From the NCBI GenBank assembly GCA_023512105.1, contig JAIMAE010000009.1:1-40257 (forward strand): DNA of 40,257 nt. The letters run 5' to 3'. Origin of the DNA: Bacillota bacterium (GTDB taxonomy: Bacteria > Bacillota > Sulfobacillia > Sulfobacillales > Sulfobacillaceae). The stretch's first letter is position 1; each line of letters starts with the position of its first letter. Shown here in pieces: positions 7,999 through 15,924 of the stretch. The position numbers and the translations under genes were made by a program. The notes under the pieces are model-generated. The model saw nothing but the letters and a program-made list of their open reading frames with translations, searched no databases and was not told the origin of the DNA.

Positions 7999-9894
7999 AT
8001 GGACCTCTGGCAGCGCTTGCAATCCCTGCAGCAATCCGAGGAGGCCATGCAATGGCAGGGAACGTTCCGAGAGTATTTCCAGATGGTGGTCGAACATCCC
8101 CACTGGGCCAATCTGGCTCACGCCCGCGTCTACGAGATGATCATGGCGGCCGGAGTCGAAGAGCGGGCAGATGGCACGCGGCGCTACCGATTTTTTGACG
8201 ACCATCTGTTCGGACTGGAACGGACGATTGAGCAGTTGGTGGAGTTTTTCCGCTCGGCGGCCCTCCGACTCGAGGTGCGCAAGCGCATTTTGCTCCTGAT
8301 GGGGCCGGTCGGCGGGGGCAAGTCCACCTTGGTCACTGCCTTAAAACGGGGATTGGAGCGCTATGCGCGAACCGAGCAGGGGGCGTTGTTCGCCATCGAC
8401 GGCTGTCCGATGCACGAAGAACCATTGCACCTCATCCCTGAGTCCCTGCGTCCGGAGGTTTTTGAGCGCTACCACCTCTACATCGAAGGCGATCTCTGCC
8501 CACGCTGCCGGCAGCGGGTGGAGACCGAGTTTCGGGGCCGGATTGAGGAAGTGCCGGTTCGCCGGATATTTTTCTCCGAGCGCAATCGGGTGGGCATTGG
8601 GACCTTTACGCCCAGCGATCCGAAGAACCAGGACATCGCCGAGCTGACCGGAAGCCTAGACCTCGCCACCATCGGCGAGTACGGGTCGGAATCGGACCCC
8701 CGGGCCTTTCGCTTCGACGGGGAACTGAACATCGCCAACCGGGGCCTGATGGAGTTTATCGAGATGTTAAAGTGCGATGAGCGGTTTCTCTACCAGCTGC
8801 TCTGGCTCAGCCAAGAACAGAACATCAAGACCGGGCGCTACGCGATGATCTACGCCGACGAAGTGATTGTCTCTCACAGCAACGAGGCGGAATACCGCCG
8901 ATTTGTCGACAACCGACGCAATGAGGCGCTGGTGGACCGGATGATTTGCATCCGGGTGCCGTATAACCTGAGAGTCAGCGACGAGGAGCGGATCTACGCC
9001 AAGCTGATCAGGGAATCCGGGGTGACCGGGGTGCATTTGGCGCCCCACACCTTGCGGGTGGCCGCCACGTTTGCCGTCCTCACCCGCTTGAAGCCGTCCA
9101 AACGTCAAGGGATGTCGTTGTTAAAGAAGCTCAAGCTGTACGATGGCCAACCGGTGGAGGGCGTCAGTCCGCGAGAGGTCAAAGACCTCCAAGAGGAATG
9201 TCCGGAAGAAGGAATGGATGGGATCTCCCCCCGCTACGTGATCAACCGGCTGTCGGCCGCCCTGGTCCGACCGGGGACGGCCTGTCTGACCCCCTTGGAG
9301 GCGCTCAAGGCGTTAAAGGATGGGTTGGAACAGCTAAGCGGCCTGGCCGCCTCGGAAAAAGAACGGCTGGTGGCATTGATTTACGAAACCCGGCGCGAAT
9401 ACGACGACCTGGTCAAGGCGGACGTGCAGCAGGCGCTGGTCGATTCCTTTGAGACCGCGGCGCAGGCTATGCTTGAACAATATCTCAACCATCTTGAGGC
9501 CTACGTCAGCGGCCGCCCCCTGGAGGACCCGTTAACCGAGGAGGCACATCCGCCCGACGAGCGGTTGATGCGAGGCATTGAAGAGGCGATTGGAGTCTCG
9601 GAAAACGCCAAACGAACGTTTCGCGAAGAGGTCTGGTTTCGGATCTCCACCTTGTCGCGGCGCGGGGAGCGCTTTGACTACCGCGCTCATCCCGGACTCA
9701 AGGCGGCCATCGAGGCAAAGTTGTTCCGGGACCTGCAACAAGTGCTGACGTTGGCTGCGGCCATGCGCTCGCCGGACCCCGAGGCTCGCTACAAATGGCA
9801 TGCCGTGGCCGACCGGCTGGTGGCGCAACACGGTTACTGCCCGAGTTGCGCCGAGGCCGTGCTCCATTACGTCGGCTCGCTGCTCAGTCGTTGA
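7999..9894 (+). CDS. prkA: PrkA AAA+ / serine protein kinase
   Basis: A 631-residue cytoplasmic PrkA-family protein. It has an N-terminal AAA+ module with Walker A GPVGGGKST at 102-110, a CPRC pair at 167-170 inside the AAA domain, and the C-terminal PrkA domain. The family was described as a serine kinase; later work on the Bacillus protein points to a Lon-like AAA+ protease activity, so the activity should be kept open. Length equals that of the Bacillus homologue as I recall it. The ATG at 7999 follows GGGGAGGGGGGA; an in-frame GTG at 7966 inside spoVR is less likely. It ends a yhbH-spoVR-prkA operon and faces the ferric-reductase gene, with only 17 bp between stop codons and no visible terminator. 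Confidence 0.95.
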   Translation: MDLWQRLQSLQQSEEAMQWQGTFREYFQMVVEHPHWANLAHARVYEMIMAAGVEERADGTRRYRFFDDHLFGLERTIEQLVEFFRSAALRLEVRKRILLLMGPVGGGKSTLVTALKRGLERYARTEQGALFAIDGCPMHEEPLHLIPESLRPEVFERYHLYIEGDLCPRCRQRVETEFRGRIEEVPVRRIFFSERNRVGIGTFTPSDPKNQDIAELTGSLDLATIGEYGSESDPRAFRFDGELNIANRGLMEFIEMLKCDERFLYQLLWLSQEQNIKTGRYAMIYADEVIVSHSNEAEYRRFVDNRRNEALVDRMICIRVPYNLRVSDEERIYAKLIRESGVTGVHLAPHTLRVAATFAVLTRLKPSKRQGMSLLKKLKLYDGQPVEGVSPREVKDLQEECPEEGMDGISPRYVINRLSAALVRPGTACLTPLEALKALKDGLEQLSGLAASEKERLVALIYETRREYDDLVKADVQQALVDSFETAAQAMLEQYLNHLEAYVSGRPLEDPLTEEAHPPDERLMRGIEEAIGVSENAKRTFREEVWFRISTLSRRGERFDYRAHPGLKAAIEAKLFRDLQQVLTLAAAMRSPDPEARYKWHAVADRLVAQHGYCPSCAEAVLHYVGSLLSR

Positions 9895-9911
9895 CGGGGA
9901 GCGCAGGGCGG

Positions 9912-11003
9912 TCACAAGACGTCGTCCCCCTCGCCGGTCGAGGACCCGGCGACGGCGTAAAGCTGGGCCGCCACCTGACCGCTGCCGGTGGCGACCAGGC
10001 GCAGGCGCACGGTGGTGGGCCCGCCTGGACCCTGCACGGGGGCCCACCAGGTTCGGCCCCGCAGCACCAGGGGACCCTGATAGAGGAGATGGGAGGCATC
10101 GGGACCGATGGCCAGCTCTCCCTGGCGAACCGTCCAGCCCTCCGGGCTCGGGCTACCTAGCAGCGTGATCTCCACCACCCCGTTGACGGTGGCGTGAAAG
10201 GGCAAGGTCAGCACCACCTGGTTGGGGTTGCTGGTATCCGGCGCCACTGCAGAGGTCCAGATCGCGGTGCCCGTAGGAAGGCTCCACGCGGTAGTCGTCA
10301 CCGGTGCAGGGGTTTTCTGGCCTGCGGCCACCCTGGCTCCGTTGCCATGGCCCCCGTTGGCGATTTGATTCCATCCCGGCTGCAAAGGGCCGCGCCAGGC
10401 AGCGTAGATGCCGAGCGCCGCCAACGCCACGGTCAGGGCGGCCCAACCCGGACGGGCGCGACCGCGACCCGCCGCGGGTTTGAGCCAGCGCAGGAGGGAG
10501 AGGGTGAGCACCACGGCGGTGGCACTGAGGTAGAGCGCGCGGGCCCATCCGGTGGCGCTGTCGCTACCGGTGCCAAGGCCGTGAGCGGTGGCCAGGCCCC
10601 AGACCACGAAGGTGAGATAGTGCAGGCGACGCCACCAGTTCCACCCGATTTTCGGCCGTAACCAGGCGCTCATGGCTAGGGCCACCCCGAGATAGAGGGC
10701 GACGATCCCAAAGGCCATCCACAGCGGCCGGTAGTGGCTGAGCCCAGGGACCCAGACCTCCCCCGCCCGGAAGGCGGTGAAGGGGTCGATCCACACCGCG
10801 GCGACGTGGATGGCGACGAAGGTGGCGGCCCAGAGCAAGAGGCGTTGGTGCAAGTCGTCGTTGAGCAGGCGTGGCCAGCGGCCCGGAGATTGCCAGCGCA
10901 AACTTAAGGCCAGGCCCAATCCCACCGCCACCGTCAAAAGGGTGTAGGCGGTAAGCCCGCCGGCCCGGGCCACATCCCAGGATACGTTAGACCACCACGG
11001 CAT
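9912..11003 (-). CDS. Ferric-reductase-like haem membrane protein with extra C-terminal domain
   Basis: A 363-residue inner-membrane protein whose first 175 residues form a ferric-reductase-like transmembrane domain with about five helices. Two His pairs, H52/H66 and H128/H141, have the spacing used by this superfamily to hold two b-type haems across the membrane. After a sixth hydrophobic segment (about 185-203) the remaining 160 residues look like a beta-rich domain outside the cytoplasm, unlike MsrQ, which is membrane only, and unlike NOX, which carries FAD/NAD domains. The ATG follows GGGAGGATG and overlaps apbE by 17 bp, so the two are translationally coupled. Probable role: moving electrons across the membrane to an unidentified acceptor. 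No NAD(P)H site is visible. Confidence 0.8.
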   Translation of the reverse strand: MPWWSNVSWDVARAGGLTAYTLLTVAVGLGLALSLRWQSPGRWPRLLNDDLHQRLLLWAATFVAIHVAAVWIDPFTAFRAGEVWVPGLSHYRPLWMAFGIVALYLGVALAMSAWLRPKIGWNWWRRLHYLTFVVWGLATAHGLGTGSDSATGWARALYLSATAVVLTLSLLRWLKPAAGRGRARPGWAALTVALAALGIYAAWRGPLQPGWNQIANGGHGNGARVAAGQKTPAPVTTTAWSLPTGTAIWTSAVAPDTSNPNQVVLTLPFHATVNGVVEITLLGSPSPEGWTVRQGELAIGPDASHLLYQGPLVLRGRTWWAPVQGPGGPTTVRLRLVATGSGQVAAQLYAVAGSSTGEGDDVL

Positions 11004-11940
11004 GAGACATCCTCCCGGGGTCGGTCGATGTGGGGGGGAGGCCGACCCAGTGCAGCGGCCCCTCGTGCGGGGCCAAGATTCCGGCCATCTGATGGGCGCT
11101 CAAGAAATCGGGAGCCCGGCTACCTAGCAGCCAGGCCACGGTGGCAGCCACGTCGGCTTGGGCTGCGCTGTGGGCGACCACCGTGCACCAGCGCCAGTGC
11201 GGCTTTCCGGGTTGTCCGGTTCGGGGGTCGATCAAATGATGGCGTTGCCGCGACCCCTGCGACCACCGCCGGCGCTCCGGGCCAGAGGTGGCCACTGCTC
11301 CCTGTTGCAGCCACAGGACGTGACCAGAGGGTATGCCCACTGCCCACCCGGCGGGGCCGGGTGGCAGGCCTCGCACGGCCAGGTCTCCACCGGCGCTGAC
11401 CAACGCCGGCACGCAGCCCGCGGCCTCCAGCCGACGCAAGGCCTCATCCACGGTCAGGCCTTTGCCGATGCCGCCCAGGTCTAGGTGTGCTCCCGGGGGC
11501 AGCTTGACCCGGCGGGCTGCCGGGTCCAACGCGATTTGACGCCAGTTGGCCCGCGGAGGCGGGGCAAACCTTCTGGTCGAGCCGCCCGGCGAGATCTGGT
11601 CAAAAGGGCGATCGTAGCCGAGCGCCTCTAACACCCCTCCCACCGTAGGGTCGAAGACCCCATCGGTCGCCTTCGCGGCGTCTAGCGCTGCCCCGATGGC
11701 ATCCCAGAGCAGCTCGGGCACCGCAACCCACCGCCCGGCGCCCCGGTTGAGCGCGGTCAGCGCGCTGTTGGGATCGAAGCGGGAGAGGACGGATTCCCAG
11801 GTCTGGAAGAGGTTGGTCAAGATCTCGTCGGCCAGGTCCGCGGACGAGGCCGGGACCAAAGCCTCCACTTCGCTTCCCATCGCAGGGAAGCGAAGGCGTC
11901 GGAAGCCCGGGGGACCGGTGCGCTCCCACTCAGGAGACAC
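10987..11940 (-). CDS. apbE: FAD:protein FMN transferase (ApbE)
   Basis: ApbE enzymes attach FMN covalently to a Thr/Ser of partner redox proteins, using FAD and Mg2+. The 317-residue sequence has the family motifs FDPTVGGVLEALGYD (96-110), LDLGGIGKGLTVD (153-165), SAGGDLAVRG (182-191), ATSGPERRRW and HHLIDPRTGQP. It also has D263 and T267 in the metal-binding segment near the C-terminus. There is no signal peptide or lipobox, so this copy should be cytoplasmic, whereas many ApbE proteins are lipoproteins. The GTG start overlaps the end of the upstream small gene by 11 bp and the stop overlaps the ferric-reductase start. No protein in the window has the usual acceptor motif (S/T-GAT), so its substrate is unknown. 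Confidence 0.93.
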   Translation of the reverse strand: MSPEWERTGPPGFRRLRFPAMGSEVEALVPASSADLADEILTNLFQTWESVLSRFDPNSALTALNRGAGRWVAVPELLWDAIGAALDAAKATDGVFDPTVGGVLEALGYDRPFDQISPGGSTRRFAPPPRANWRQIALDPAARRVKLPPGAHLDLGGIGKGLTVDEALRRLEAAGCVPALVSAGGDLAVRGLPPGPAGWAVGIPSGHVLWLQQGAVATSGPERRRWSQGSRQRHHLIDPRTGQPGKPHWRWCTVVAHSAAQADVAATVAWLLGSRAPDFLSAHQMAGILAPHEGPLHWVGLPPTSTDPGRMSHAVVV

Positions 11941-12238
11941 GGCTCATCACCATCGGGGGTTGGGTGACCGGCGGAACCTGGACCTGATATTGGTTGGCTC
12001 CGTTGAAGAAATCGCCTCCCTCAGGCAGGGATTGGGACACTCCTAGGTCTGGCGTGGAGTTGGTGGGTACGGAAGGTGTGGAGGCTGCCTGGGTGCCTAC
12101 CGGGTGATTGACCACCAACACCACGAAGGTGATAAAGCCACTGAGGCTAAGCCAAGCCACCGCCCGGCGCAGGCGTTGGCGCAAGGTCAACACCCGCTCG
12201 CGCCCGCTGGCCACGTCTTTAGAAACCGTTTCGCTCAT
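11930..12238 (-). CDS. Small single-pass membrane protein of the redox operon
   Basis: A 102-residue protein I do not recognise. It has a basic N-terminus (RLRQRLRRA type), one hydrophobic segment (about residues 28-45, around WLSLSGFITFVVLVV), and then a Pro/Ser/Thr/Gln-rich tail of about 55 residues predicted outside the cell. There are no Cys or haem motifs and no FMN-attachment motif. The ATG at 12238 is chosen over one 18 bases upstream because GAGGAG lies 8 bases before it. It is the first gene of the overlapping operon with apbE and the ferric-reductase-like protein. That makes it a candidate anchor, adaptor or unusual flavin acceptor, by position only. Confidence 0.75.
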   Translation of the reverse strand: MSETVSKDVASGRERVLTLRQRLRRAVAWLSLSGFITFVVLVVNHPVGTQAASTPSVPTNSTPDLGVSQSLPEGGDFFNGANQYQVQVPPVTQPPMVMSRVS

Positions 12239-12288
12239 TGCCCAACTCCTCCTCAAGCCCCACGAAGACGCCTCTTGCTCGCTTCCGA

Positions 12289-12326
12289 GGTTCGGCTAAT
12301 GCTAGCCTAACCAGGAAAGATTACAA
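12289..12326 (-). promoter_or_regulatory. Candidate promoter and inverted repeat of the redox operon
   Basis: On the minus strand TTGTAA (12326-12321) and TAGCAT (12304-12299) are 16 bases apart. A 24-bp inverted repeat, GGTT-a-GGCTA-gcat-TAGCC-g-AACC (12289-12312), covers the -10 and is placed like a repressor operator. The boxes are imperfect. The repeat could also be an RNA hairpin in the leader. Confidence 0.4.
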
Positions 12327-12355
12327 ATCTATGACGGCAAGATGAGAGTGAGCTG

Positions 12356-12388
12356 AGAAAAAGATAGCGCCTCACCGAGTGAGGCGCT
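12356..12388 (-). terminator. Intrinsic terminator after the peroxiredoxin gene
   Basis: A perfect 10-bp stem (12366-12375 with 12379-12388) with a 3-base loop is followed on the minus strand by TATCTTTTT. It lies 18 bases beyond the peroxiredoxin stop codon and separates that gene from the redox operon downstream. It is the clearest terminator in the window. Confidence 0.85.
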
Positions 12389-12406
12389 GGCCGGAGCTTG
12401 GGTGCG

Positions 12407-12853
12407 CTATAACGCTTTGATGACGTTGAGGACCTCGTCGACATGGCCGTCGACTTGGCTCACTTCGAAGATGTGCCGCACTTGGCGGTTTTTGTCCAGG
12501 ACGAAGGTGGTGCGGCGCGCCATCCCTCTCTCGTTGAGGATGCCGAGCCGGGCCGCCAACTGTCCCCCTTCGTCCGAGAGCAGGGGAAAGTGCAACCCGC
12601 AGGCGGTGGCAAACTGCTGATGAGAGCCTGGGGGATCGACGCTCATGCCGATCACCGCCGCGTCGTACCGCTGAAACTCGGGGAGTTTGCGGTCAAAGTC
12701 GATCGCCTCTCGCGTGCACCCCGGGGTCAGGTCCTTGGGATAGAAATAGAGCACGACGTGTTGCTTGCCTTGATAATCGGACAAGCGTACCGACTGGCCG
12801 TCGTAGGTCTCCCCGGCGACTTCGGGAAACACATCTCCTACAGCAATGTTCAA
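12407..12853 (-). CDS. bcp: PrxQ/Bcp-type thioredoxin-dependent peroxiredoxin
   Basis: A 148-residue cytoplasmic peroxiredoxin of the AhpC/TSA superfamily, Bcp/PrxQ branch, which reduces H2O2 and organic hydroperoxides at the expense of thioredoxin. The peroxidatic Cys46 lies in LTPGCTREAIDF. The common resolving Cys five residues later is Ile51 here; the only other Cys is Cys85 (ATACGLHFPLL), close to where some PrxQ proteins place an alternative resolving Cys. I start at a TTG at 12853, preceded by GGGAGGGAT. The longer frame to 12940 adds a basic tail that overlaps the promoter. It is transcribed alone, with its own promoter and terminator, just upstream of the ferric-reductase/ApbE operon. 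Confidence 0.92.
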   Translation of the reverse strand: MNIAVGDVFPEVAGETYDGQSVRLSDYQGKQHVVLYFYPKDLTPGCTREAIDFDRKLPEFQRYDAAVIGMSVDPPGSHQQFATACGLHFPLLSDEGGQLAARLGILNERGMARRTTFVLDKNRQVRHIFEVSQVDGHVDEVLNVIKAL

Positions 12854-12938
12854 CCCCGATCCCTCCCGTCTCTGTTGCGTTCCGGACCGCTGCGGCGCAG
12901 GGGACCTGCCAGGCCCATGCGCCGCGAGCATCACGGAC

Positions 12939-12967
12939 ATTATACCGGATACGGATCTTGTAGGAAA
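12939..12967 (-). promoter_or_regulatory. Promoter of the peroxiredoxin gene
   Basis: On the minus strand a perfect TATAAT (12944-12939) has a weak -35 TTTCCT (12967-12962) at 17 bases. Transcription would start near 12932, giving a leader of about 80 bases before the TTG start. The -35 begins 13 bases past the stop codon of the upstream gene. Confidence 0.5.
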
Positions 12968-12979
12968 AGCTGGATCCGG

Positions 12980-15403
12980 CTACCACATCCCGGTGGCGCT
13001 GGTGGCGCTGTCCAAATCCACGGTGTCGGTAATCCCGGTCGGGCCGGGGACATTGCCGGCATACTGCCACAGGGTGGCCAGCGGCATCTGCGAGGTGGGA
13101 TTGGGCGGGGGCTCGCGTAGGCCGCCGTAGTTCCATTGGGTCACCCAGTAGAGCACCCGCGAGCCGCCCCAGGGCTGGGAGGCGATGGTTTGAAGCTGGA
13201 TCGGCCCGCTGTAGACGCCGGGGAGATAACCTTGTGCGGCCACCGCGGTGGTCCACCCTTGCACGTAGGCCAGCCACTGGCTCCCGGTTTGAAAGGGCTC
13301 CAGGTCCAGGTAGATGGCGGTTCCCGGCGGCTGTCCAACCTGTTGGGCCTCGGTCACCGCCCGCTGACCGTCCAGCGTGCCCTGGGATTGGGTCTGGGTC
13401 CCGCAGACCGCCTCTCCGGGGACGTGGTTGGCCCCGCTGTAGATGGTGATCAGGCGCAGTCCGGCGCTATGTAAGGCGTTGGCCTCCGCCGCGCTCAGGG
13501 GGGTACTGCGATAACAGGGACCCCCTAAGTAGCGGGCAACGAACTGGTAGGGCGTGCCGGGCCCGATCTGCCCGGCGCGGAGGGCCGGGAGCAACGACTG
13601 GTCGGCGTCCATTCCAGTCAGGCGACTGGAGCCGGCAGCGGGCGCCGGCGTGCTGACCATGGCCGCACTCCCCTGGCAAACCGCCTGGGGAGCGGCCTGG
13701 GCCGGCAAGGTCTGGCTGCCTGGCCAAGCTCCGCCGAGGGCGAAGGTCAGAAAGGCGTCTGCCAAGGCGTCGCTGTCTTGGGCCGTAGCCCCGTTGGCGT
13801 TGAGAAAATAGCCGGACGTGGGTTGGCTGACGCCGACGCCGGAGGGGTAGGGGGACAAGGTGGCCGGGGCCGAGGAGGGCGGCGGGCTCCACCCGCAGGG
13901 ATTGTAGGCCAGCCCGTTGGCAGCCGGAGAGCCGATGGCGATGAGCAGGGCCCCGGGCTGCTGGGCGACGGACATCGCCGCCGAGAAGCTCGACAGCACG
14001 TGGTCGGCGGGAATCTGGTGGGCGGACGCCAGGGCCTGAGCGGAAGCCAGGTCGGGGGCGCTGGCCGCGTAAAGGTAGATCTGGCTAGGCGCCAGTGCTG
14101 GGGACGGCCCCAGCGAGAGGCTGGTGGAGGCGGTGAGGGCGCCGAGGCGGGCGGTGACGGTGTAAGTCCCGGCCTGGTCCGCCACCCAGGCCAGGCCTCC
14201 GGACGAAGTCTGGGTGAAGGCGGTGGCGGCCCCCGGGGGTCCTTGGATCGCCCACTGCACGGGGGCGGCGATCGGTTGGCCAAAGGCGTTGGCGACCGTC
14301 GGCTCCATCTCGATTAACTGCCCGGCCAGGGCTCCGGAGGGGGGGCTCAAGGTAAGCTGGGCCGGTGTTTGACTGAGCAGCGCCTCGACCGCGGAGAGCA
14401 TGCGGGAGGAAATGGCCAGCTCTCCGCCCAGGACGGTAATCGAAGTGGTTTGAAAGGCGCCGGGTTGGCTTAAGTAGGCGGCGGTGGCCGAGGGCAGCGC
14501 GCCGGAGGGGGGTACCAACAGCAGGGCGGCCCCCTGACTGGCCACCAGCGGTCCCCCGGCCAAGGCGTCGGCCAAGTGCTCCGGCGCAGCGCTGGCCAAC
14601 ACCAGGCTGCGCCAAGGCCCGCGGGCGAAGTAGCGGGTCACTGCGACGTCGGTGGCGAAGCGGTCCGCTCCCTGCAGCGCCACCCATCGGCCTGTCAAGC
14701 CGTTGGGTTCCACCGAGGCGGCGGCGCCCACCGCGTAGACGGTGGCGGTGGAGGCCAGCCAACGCGCCTCCTCGGCGGGCAAGGCGGTCGCGTCCGGAGG
14801 GATTAAGAGGATGGGGGCCTTGAGGCTGGCAGCGGGCGGGCTTGCCGTCAAGGCATCGACCAGATGGGCCGACGCGCCTGAGGCGAGAAAGGCGGTGGAG
14901 AACGCTCCTTGGCTCGTCGCCTGGGCGAGGTCGCCGGCGATGGCGGCGGCGGTCTGGTAGCGGTCGGCCCCGGACAGGATGGCGGCGACCTGGATGCCGG
15001 GGGGAAGCGCCCCCGAGCTGGCGAGGGAGGCCGCGGCCCCAATCAAGATCAGGTTGTGGACCTGCAGGCTGGCCAGCGCCGCGATGGCCGCCGCTCCCAG
15101 CGCGGAGGTTGAAGTGGCTAAGAGAATCGGGGCGTGGAGTGCGGCCGCCAGTGGCGCGGCGGTCAAGGCATCCACCAGGTGGGCATCGTCCCCCACAGCC
15201 ACCAAGGCGGTAGCGGCCCCTTGGGGAAACTCTTGGGCAGCGATCTGCGCGGCAGTGGCAAAACGGTCGGCTCCGCTCAAGACGGTGGCCGCCGGGGGGG
15301 TGGCCGCATAGGCGGGGACGAGCTGCGTCAACGGCAGGCAGCCCGCGGCCGCTACGGCCGCCCAGGCCCGCCGGATTCGCGGCAACAGGACTGTCCAGGG
15401 CAT
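12980..15403 (-). CDS. Secreted cell-wall protein: three CWB2 repeats plus DUF1906 domain
   Basis: An 807-residue exported protein. A signal peptide ends near AYA-ATPP (about residue 33). Three cell-wall-binding type 2 repeats follow (about 38-130, 140-235, 240-340), each opening with a copy of LSGADRFATA; in clostridia such triplets bind anionic wall polymers non-covalently. Next come an Ig-like stretch (about 350-430) and an unassigned 130-residue segment. Last is a C-terminal DUF1906 domain (Rv2525c glycoside-hydrolase-like TIM barrel, about 590-807) with GMDADQS, YLGGPCYR and IYLDLEPF carrying the acidic residues. The start follows GAGGTGA. It is divergent from the riboswitch-controlled 3D-domain gene, so both probably remodel the envelope. 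Hydrolase activity is inferred and its substrate unknown. Confidence 0.88.
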   Translation of the reverse strand: MPWTVLLPRIRRAWAAVAAAGCLPLTQLVPAYAATPPAATVLSGADRFATAAQIAAQEFPQGAATALVAVGDDAHLVDALTAAPLAAALHAPILLATSTSALGAAAIAALASLQVHNLILIGAAASLASSGALPPGIQVAAILSGADRYQTAAAIAGDLAQATSQGAFSTAFLASGASAHLVDALTASPPAASLKAPILLIPPDATALPAEEARWLASTATVYAVGAAASVEPNGLTGRWVALQGADRFATDVAVTRYFARGPWRSLVLASAAPEHLADALAGGPLVASQGAALLLVPPSGALPSATAAYLSQPGAFQTTSITVLGGELAISSRMLSAVEALLSQTPAQLTLSPPSGALAGQLIEMEPTVANAFGQPIAAPVQWAIQGPPGAATAFTQTSSGGLAWVADQAGTYTVTARLGALTASTSLSLGPSPALAPSQIYLYAASAPDLASAQALASAHQIPADHVLSSFSAAMSVAQQPGALLIAIGSPAANGLAYNPCGWSPPPSSAPATLSPYPSGVGVSQPTSGYFLNANGATAQDSDALADAFLTFALGGAWPGSQTLPAQAAPQAVCQGSAAMVSTPAPAAGSSRLTGMDADQSLLPALRAGQIGPGTPYQFVARYLGGPCYRSTPLSAAEANALHSAGLRLITIYSGANHVPGEAVCGTQTQSQGTLDGQRAVTEAQQVGQPPGTAIYLDLEPFQTGSQWLAYVQGWTTAVAAQGYLPGVYSGPIQLQTIASQPWGGSRVLYWVTQWNYGGLREPPPNPTSQMPLATLWQYAGNVPGPTGITDTVDLDSATSATGMW

Positions 15404-15744
15404 GGCTTCACCTCAAAACACTCTCCAACCCCTTGGACCCGGGATCCAAGAGCTTGTCCACGGACCGTCTCCCGGCACCGCAGGCAGGGGAGAGCAGTAT
15501 GGACCTGCCAGGTGGTGCAATTAATTCTACGTCTGGAAGGGAAGATCCTGTCGAATTCGGCCCTTGAAGATATTGGCAATCCATCCGCGCCCACCGTGCG
15601 ACGGGACAGGCTACTGGCTTTGGATATTGGTGGTAGTTTGGGATGAGGCTGTCGAATTTGGCGGGAGCATCCCGCTGCGGCCTCTGAACTCGCCCTGGGT
15701 GGGCTGAGTTCCTCATCGCGGACCTGACAAGCTGTCCGATCCAC
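15404..15744 (+). other. Divergent intergenic region
   Basis: About 340 bases separate the CWB2/DUF1906 gene from the c-di-AMP aptamer. The AT-richer part near 15520-15660 should hold both promoters; on the minus strand TAGAAT near 15529-15534 is a possible -10 but its -35 is poorly spaced. I see no convincing gene or strong hairpin here. Confidence 0.5.
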
Positions 15745-15905
15745 GGTATGCTGAACGCGCCGAATCGTGGCCTGGCCACGACCGGGGGAACCAGTTCCTT
15801 GGGGTGAATTTGACTGCTAAGTGGCCCTGTTCTGAAGAATGCAGGGCGGTTGGTCAATAGGGTGTCTCGCGCACCCGAACCCGTCAGCTAACCCCGGAGG
15901 CAATC
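15745..15905 (+). promoter_or_regulatory. c-di-AMP riboswitch (ydaO/yuaA type)
   Basis: The segment carries the hallmark conserved strings of the ydaO aptamer in the right order. They are GCTGAAC at the 5' side, GGGGGAACCA after a GTGGCC/GGCCAC hairpin, TTGGGGTGAAT, and at the 3' side CCCGAACCCGTCAGCTAACC followed by GAGGC. The family binds cyclic di-AMP and usually turns genes off, often cell-wall hydrolases and osmolyte transporters. The aptamer ends only a few bases before the AGGAGG ribosome site (15911-15916) of the 3D-domain gene. No U-run terminator is visible, so control of translation is more likely than of transcription. Confidence 0.92.
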
Positions 15906-15924
15906 TCGCGAGGAGGATTGTAGC

